Assembly (NCBI GenBank): GCA_025642075.2
Contig: JAODUO010000983.1
Span: forward strand, 109,048 to 173,047
From: Ridgeia piscesae
Taxonomy: Eukaryota > Annelida > Polychaeta > Sabellida > Siboglinidae
Length of the DNA stretch: 64,000 bases
Reading direction: 5' to 3'
Made by a program: the position numbers and the translations under genes. Numbering within the stretch: the first letter of the stretch is position 1; each line of letters begins with the position of its first letter. The notes below the pieces were generated by a model. That model searched no databases. It was given only the letters and a program-made list of their open reading frames with translations, and was not told where the DNA came from. Positions 61,121 through 64,000 of the stretch are shown piece after piece.

Positions 61121-61794
61121 TCTTGACGTGATTTAAAAATATGTATTAAGCAACTTGTCTTTTGTTTTAATTTGAAGTTCCTCAACAAATGCACACTGTC
61201 ATGACGATGCATATCCACAGACACAGAAGGTGGTTTCACAAAGAATTTGTACTCGACAATATGAGAAAAAATTACAGTATTTCACACTAGCAACACTTTT
61301 TCGCTAAGTGAGTGGTGGTATTTTTTAAACAGCTCGGAGCAATACCAGAGCAATTGCGATGAACCGATTGCGTCAGGTATACAAAATCACCATGAACTTA
61401 TAAGAACACTATAATCATCAAGACATTAAAAATACAGCAGTGATTTCTGACGTATGAACATTTCACAGAAGCACTCGCATATGCAGCCACGCAGCCACGG
61501 ACACACTCACACGCATGCACACACTCACACGCACGTACACACACTTGCACGCATACACACACACTTGCGCACACTCACAAATGCACACCACATTTGTATC
61601 GCCTTTATCTTGTTGCAACGCAACAAGAAAGATACAGGTGATACAAATTGCTTATATCTGCACTGTGTGAGATATAAGCAATGAACACAACATCGGAAAC
61701 GTTAGAGACGATGTGCAAAAGGAACGCAACGAAAACGGTGTTGGAAATGTGTGATATGAAGGCAACAAACACATCGGCACTACACATGTGAGAC

Positions 61795-62040
61795 AAAGGC
61801 AACGAACCCTTGTGTGAGACAAAGGCAACGAACCCTTGTGTGAGACAAAGGCAACGAACCCTTGTGTGAGACAAAGGCAACGAACCCTTGTGTGAGACAA
61901 AGGCAACGAACCCTTGTGTGAGACAAAGGCAACGAACCCTTGTGTGAGACAAAGGCAACGAACCCTTGTGTGAGACAAAGGCAACGAACCCTTGTGTGAG
62001 ACAAAGGCAACGAACCCTTGTGTGAGACAAAGGCAACGAA
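61795..62040. repeat. 26-bp minisatellite
   Basis: Nine to ten nearly perfect copies of CGAACCCTTGTGTGAGAC, AAAGGCAA. Diverged half-units precede it near 61670-61790 (ATGTGTGATATGAAGGCAA). Confidence 0.95.
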
Positions 62041-62774
62041 CGCGCGATTGCGTGACTTGTGTAGGTCTGCCTAGCAGTGGAGATGTTTCCATAAAGTCGG
62101 TCTATTGAAGCCTTGCAGAAAAGTTATGTAGGGCGTCAGAACTGGCACGATAACGCCACAGAATATAAGTACCGGGGTAGGCCTAGCAATCTAAACCTAC
62201 CAGATTATTATGTACTAAATTAAATACTTAAATACTAGTTAGTAGTTATACTTTCTCTTCGCACGCTGTAGCACGGAACTGCTGTCACAGCAAGAAAAAT
62301 AGAATGCCTAGGTCGGTGTCTGTCCACATATGCCCATACCAGAAGACAACCCTGCATAACTAACCAGGCAGTTTATCGTTGTCGTCACCGACTGGTACAG
62401 GGATCGAGTCGGCAGGCACGCAACAGACCTCAGAGTTACGGGCATCAACCTGGCACCACAGAATGCCCTGAGATCTGGCAGAAGACAACACGAGATAGCT
62501 GAAACTGTCACTTTGACTGCAACGTTAAGTTCTAGTACATTTTATATCGCAGAAAAAGGTAAGTTCTTATAATAGTGCAGTATACAGTCCTCGACTTATC
62601 AAAGCGCTTACACCTTACTTAACAATGCATCATCAACACGAATGTAATTATATGAGTAATATTTGACTTGATAACTTGTTAAATTAACTAATCCCAGACA
62701 GCGCGAAACTCATGACGTAGCGAAAAATCTGGTCTTCAAAAATCATGTCATTTTTCAATTGTGCACATGCGCAC
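62041..62774. other. Unannotated, with a duplicated donor-like segment
   Basis: AAGGTAAGTTCTTATAAT near 62558 recurs near 63051, followed in both by AGTGCAG/AGCTCAG, then CAGT-CCTCG-type sequence. Each could act as a 5' splice site. No coding exon is recognised around them. Confidence 0.3.
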
Positions 62775-62821
62775 AATTTGCAGGTGACCACATATGGGTC
62801 ATATGTGGTCACGTGCAAATT
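62775..62821. repeat. Near-perfect palindrome, 22-bp arms
   Basis: Arms 62775-62796 and 62800-62821 are reverse complements except one position, with a 3-nt centre (core GACCACATATG, GGT, CATATGTGGTC). A second near-palindrome (AATTGTGCACATGCGCACAATT-type) touches its left side at 62758-62779. Confidence 0.85.
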
Positions 62822-63530
62822 ACCCGGCAAACTTCGCTGAAATATTCGGTCGTCGAATTGTACCAATTGCACTGGACTAAAGTAGTTTTTACATGTACTC
62901 CTTCAACACTAGAGCTATGGCTCGACGTTGTCGTTATACCCATCTGATTTGTCATCCAGTGCAGACGCTCTAGTCTAAACGACATGCGCTGATGGCAATG
63001 CCAATGCATGGTTATACATAAATTATCAAGATGTAAGTCTATAAAATTGAAGGTAAGTTCTTATAATTATAGCTCAGTGTCCAGTGCTCGGGACTGCTCA
63101 AGGCACTTGCCAATTGGTGCACTGTTATCTGTGTATTCAACGTTTAACCAGATGCTGTCCAGAGCCAAGGCCCAAATTCCAGACGGAATGTAAACAAGGG
63201 AGCTATGGCTTATGGAGTGTTCACTAAATTATAAAAGTGTACATAAATTAGTATTAAACTTAAAATTATAAATATAAAAATTATAAAATGCCACTAAAAT
63301 GCTACTACAGGTAATTAAAATATGTTGTCTCTAAAAATACATAAGTAAAATAAAAAATGGTAAGTTGTCTCTAAAATACATAAGTAAAAATTAAAATTAT
63401 AAGTTGTCTCACAAAATACATAGGTATCATAAAAAATACCCAAATAATACCTACAATAATAACAATTTGCTATAATAATTAAAATAAATATATGAATAAA
63501 TAATTTAATCAGTATTAATTAAAAGAATTC
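62822..63530. other. Unannotated AT-rich sequence
   Basis: Short duplicated pieces (AAGTTGTCTCTAAAATACAT near 63320, 63363 and 63403) suggest a small degenerate tandem repeat. No gene recognised. Confidence 0.35.
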
Positions 63531-63539
63531 TATTAGGTC

Positions 63540-64000
63540 TCCTCTTAATCTTCTAGTTTCTAATGTTGTCAATCCACATTCTAACAGGCATCTTTCATAG
63601 CATAAATGTTTAAGTTCTGGAATAAGATTAGTTGCCCTCCGTTGAACTCTTTCTAGTTTATTGATGTCTTTCTTATGATATGGCCTCCATGCCTGAATTC
63701 AATATGTGGCCTAACTAGTGCCTTGTACAATGGTATGATTAATGTCTTCTCCATATATGTAATGTTCCTTCTAATTAGCCCTAATATTTGGTTGCCCTTT
63801 GCAGCAGCAAGTCCACATTGCTCCGAAACGTTTATGTCAGGCACTAACTGTAACTCCCAGGTCTTTTTCTTTTACACTTGTGCCTAATATAGTATTGCCC
63901 ATAAAGTATTCTCCGCTCACATGTCCAATGTGGATGCATTTACATTTACCAAAATTAAATAACATCTGCCATTTTTCAGACCAATTTACTAACTTGGTTA
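63540..64000 (-). mobile_element. LINE fragment (CR1-like reverse transcriptase), runs off right edge
   Basis: On the minus strand from the window edge: VNWSEKWQMLFNFGKCK, IHIGHVSGEYFMGN, EKDLGVTV, a frame change near 63845, SEQCGLAAAKGNQILGLIRR, TLIIPLYKALVRPHIEF, NKLERVQRRATNLIPEL and LTTLETRRLR. This is the standard C-terminal reverse-transcriptase region of CR1-like LINEs. The frameshift and truncation show an inactive copy; more of it should continue to the right. Confidence 0.85.

Overview
The window is eukaryotic nuclear DNA from an invertebrate animal. Three recognisable genes have GT-AG introns, and most of the rest is satellites, microsatellites and decayed transposons. The mix (RTE-, CR1/jockey- and Penelope-type retroelements, hAT and piggyBac relatives, a tRNA-derived SINE, OTU-like and KIAA1586/ZNF862-like transposon-associated ORFs) would fit a lophotrochozoan such as a mollusc, but the taxon is an inference and not a result.

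Layout. (1) 1-11970, minus strand: the 5' two-thirds of CSK (C-terminal Src kinase): a 5'UTR/start exon, two SH3 exons, the SH2 exon, the SH2-kinase linker exon and the exon with the catalytic lysine. The remaining kinase exons lie off the left edge. Most of the CSK sequence here is tandem repeat, including a 5.4 kb array of 44- and 52-bp units. (2) 12-25 kb: intergenic, with remnants of LINEs, a SINE, an hAT element with a likely 8-bp target duplication and a second palindromic-end element nested in it, and a piggyBac-type MITE. (3) 25512-27146, minus strand: a complete intronless LARP6 reading frame (La motif, RRM, SUZ-C). (4) 28.5-31.4 kb: long (CA)n, a wrecked RTE-type LINE and short tandem repeats. 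(5) 32435-60814, plus strand: a complete five-exon frataxin (FXN) gene predicted to encode 204 residues. Its third intron is 20.9 kb and holds an 11-bp array, a 1.24-kb higher-order satellite, several other arrays, an hAT-derived zinc-finger ORF and an OTU-like ORF. (6) 61-64 kb: a 26-bp array, a long hairpin and a LINE fragment running off the right edge.

The main observation is where the tandem arrays sit. Several contain copies of an adjacent exon-intron junction. The 5.4 kb CSK array repeats the end of the SH2 exon with its 5' splice site. A second CSK array repeats a 3' splice site region and a third resembles a 5' splice site. The frataxin intron-2 array is sixteen copies, exactly 68 bp apart, of the end of exon 2 with its donor and a strong acceptor. 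Each intronic copy is therefore an exon-like 43-nt cassette, and inclusion of any one would bring an early stop codon. Two further arrays lie inside the OTU-like ORF. This suggests repeated seeding of minisatellites from exon borders, producing large fields of decoy splice sites.

The genes do not form one pathway: CSK controls Src-family kinases, LARP6 binds RNA and frataxin works in mitochondrial iron-sulfur cluster assembly. CSK and LARP6 are also linked in human (15q23-q24), so their closeness here may be an old linkage.
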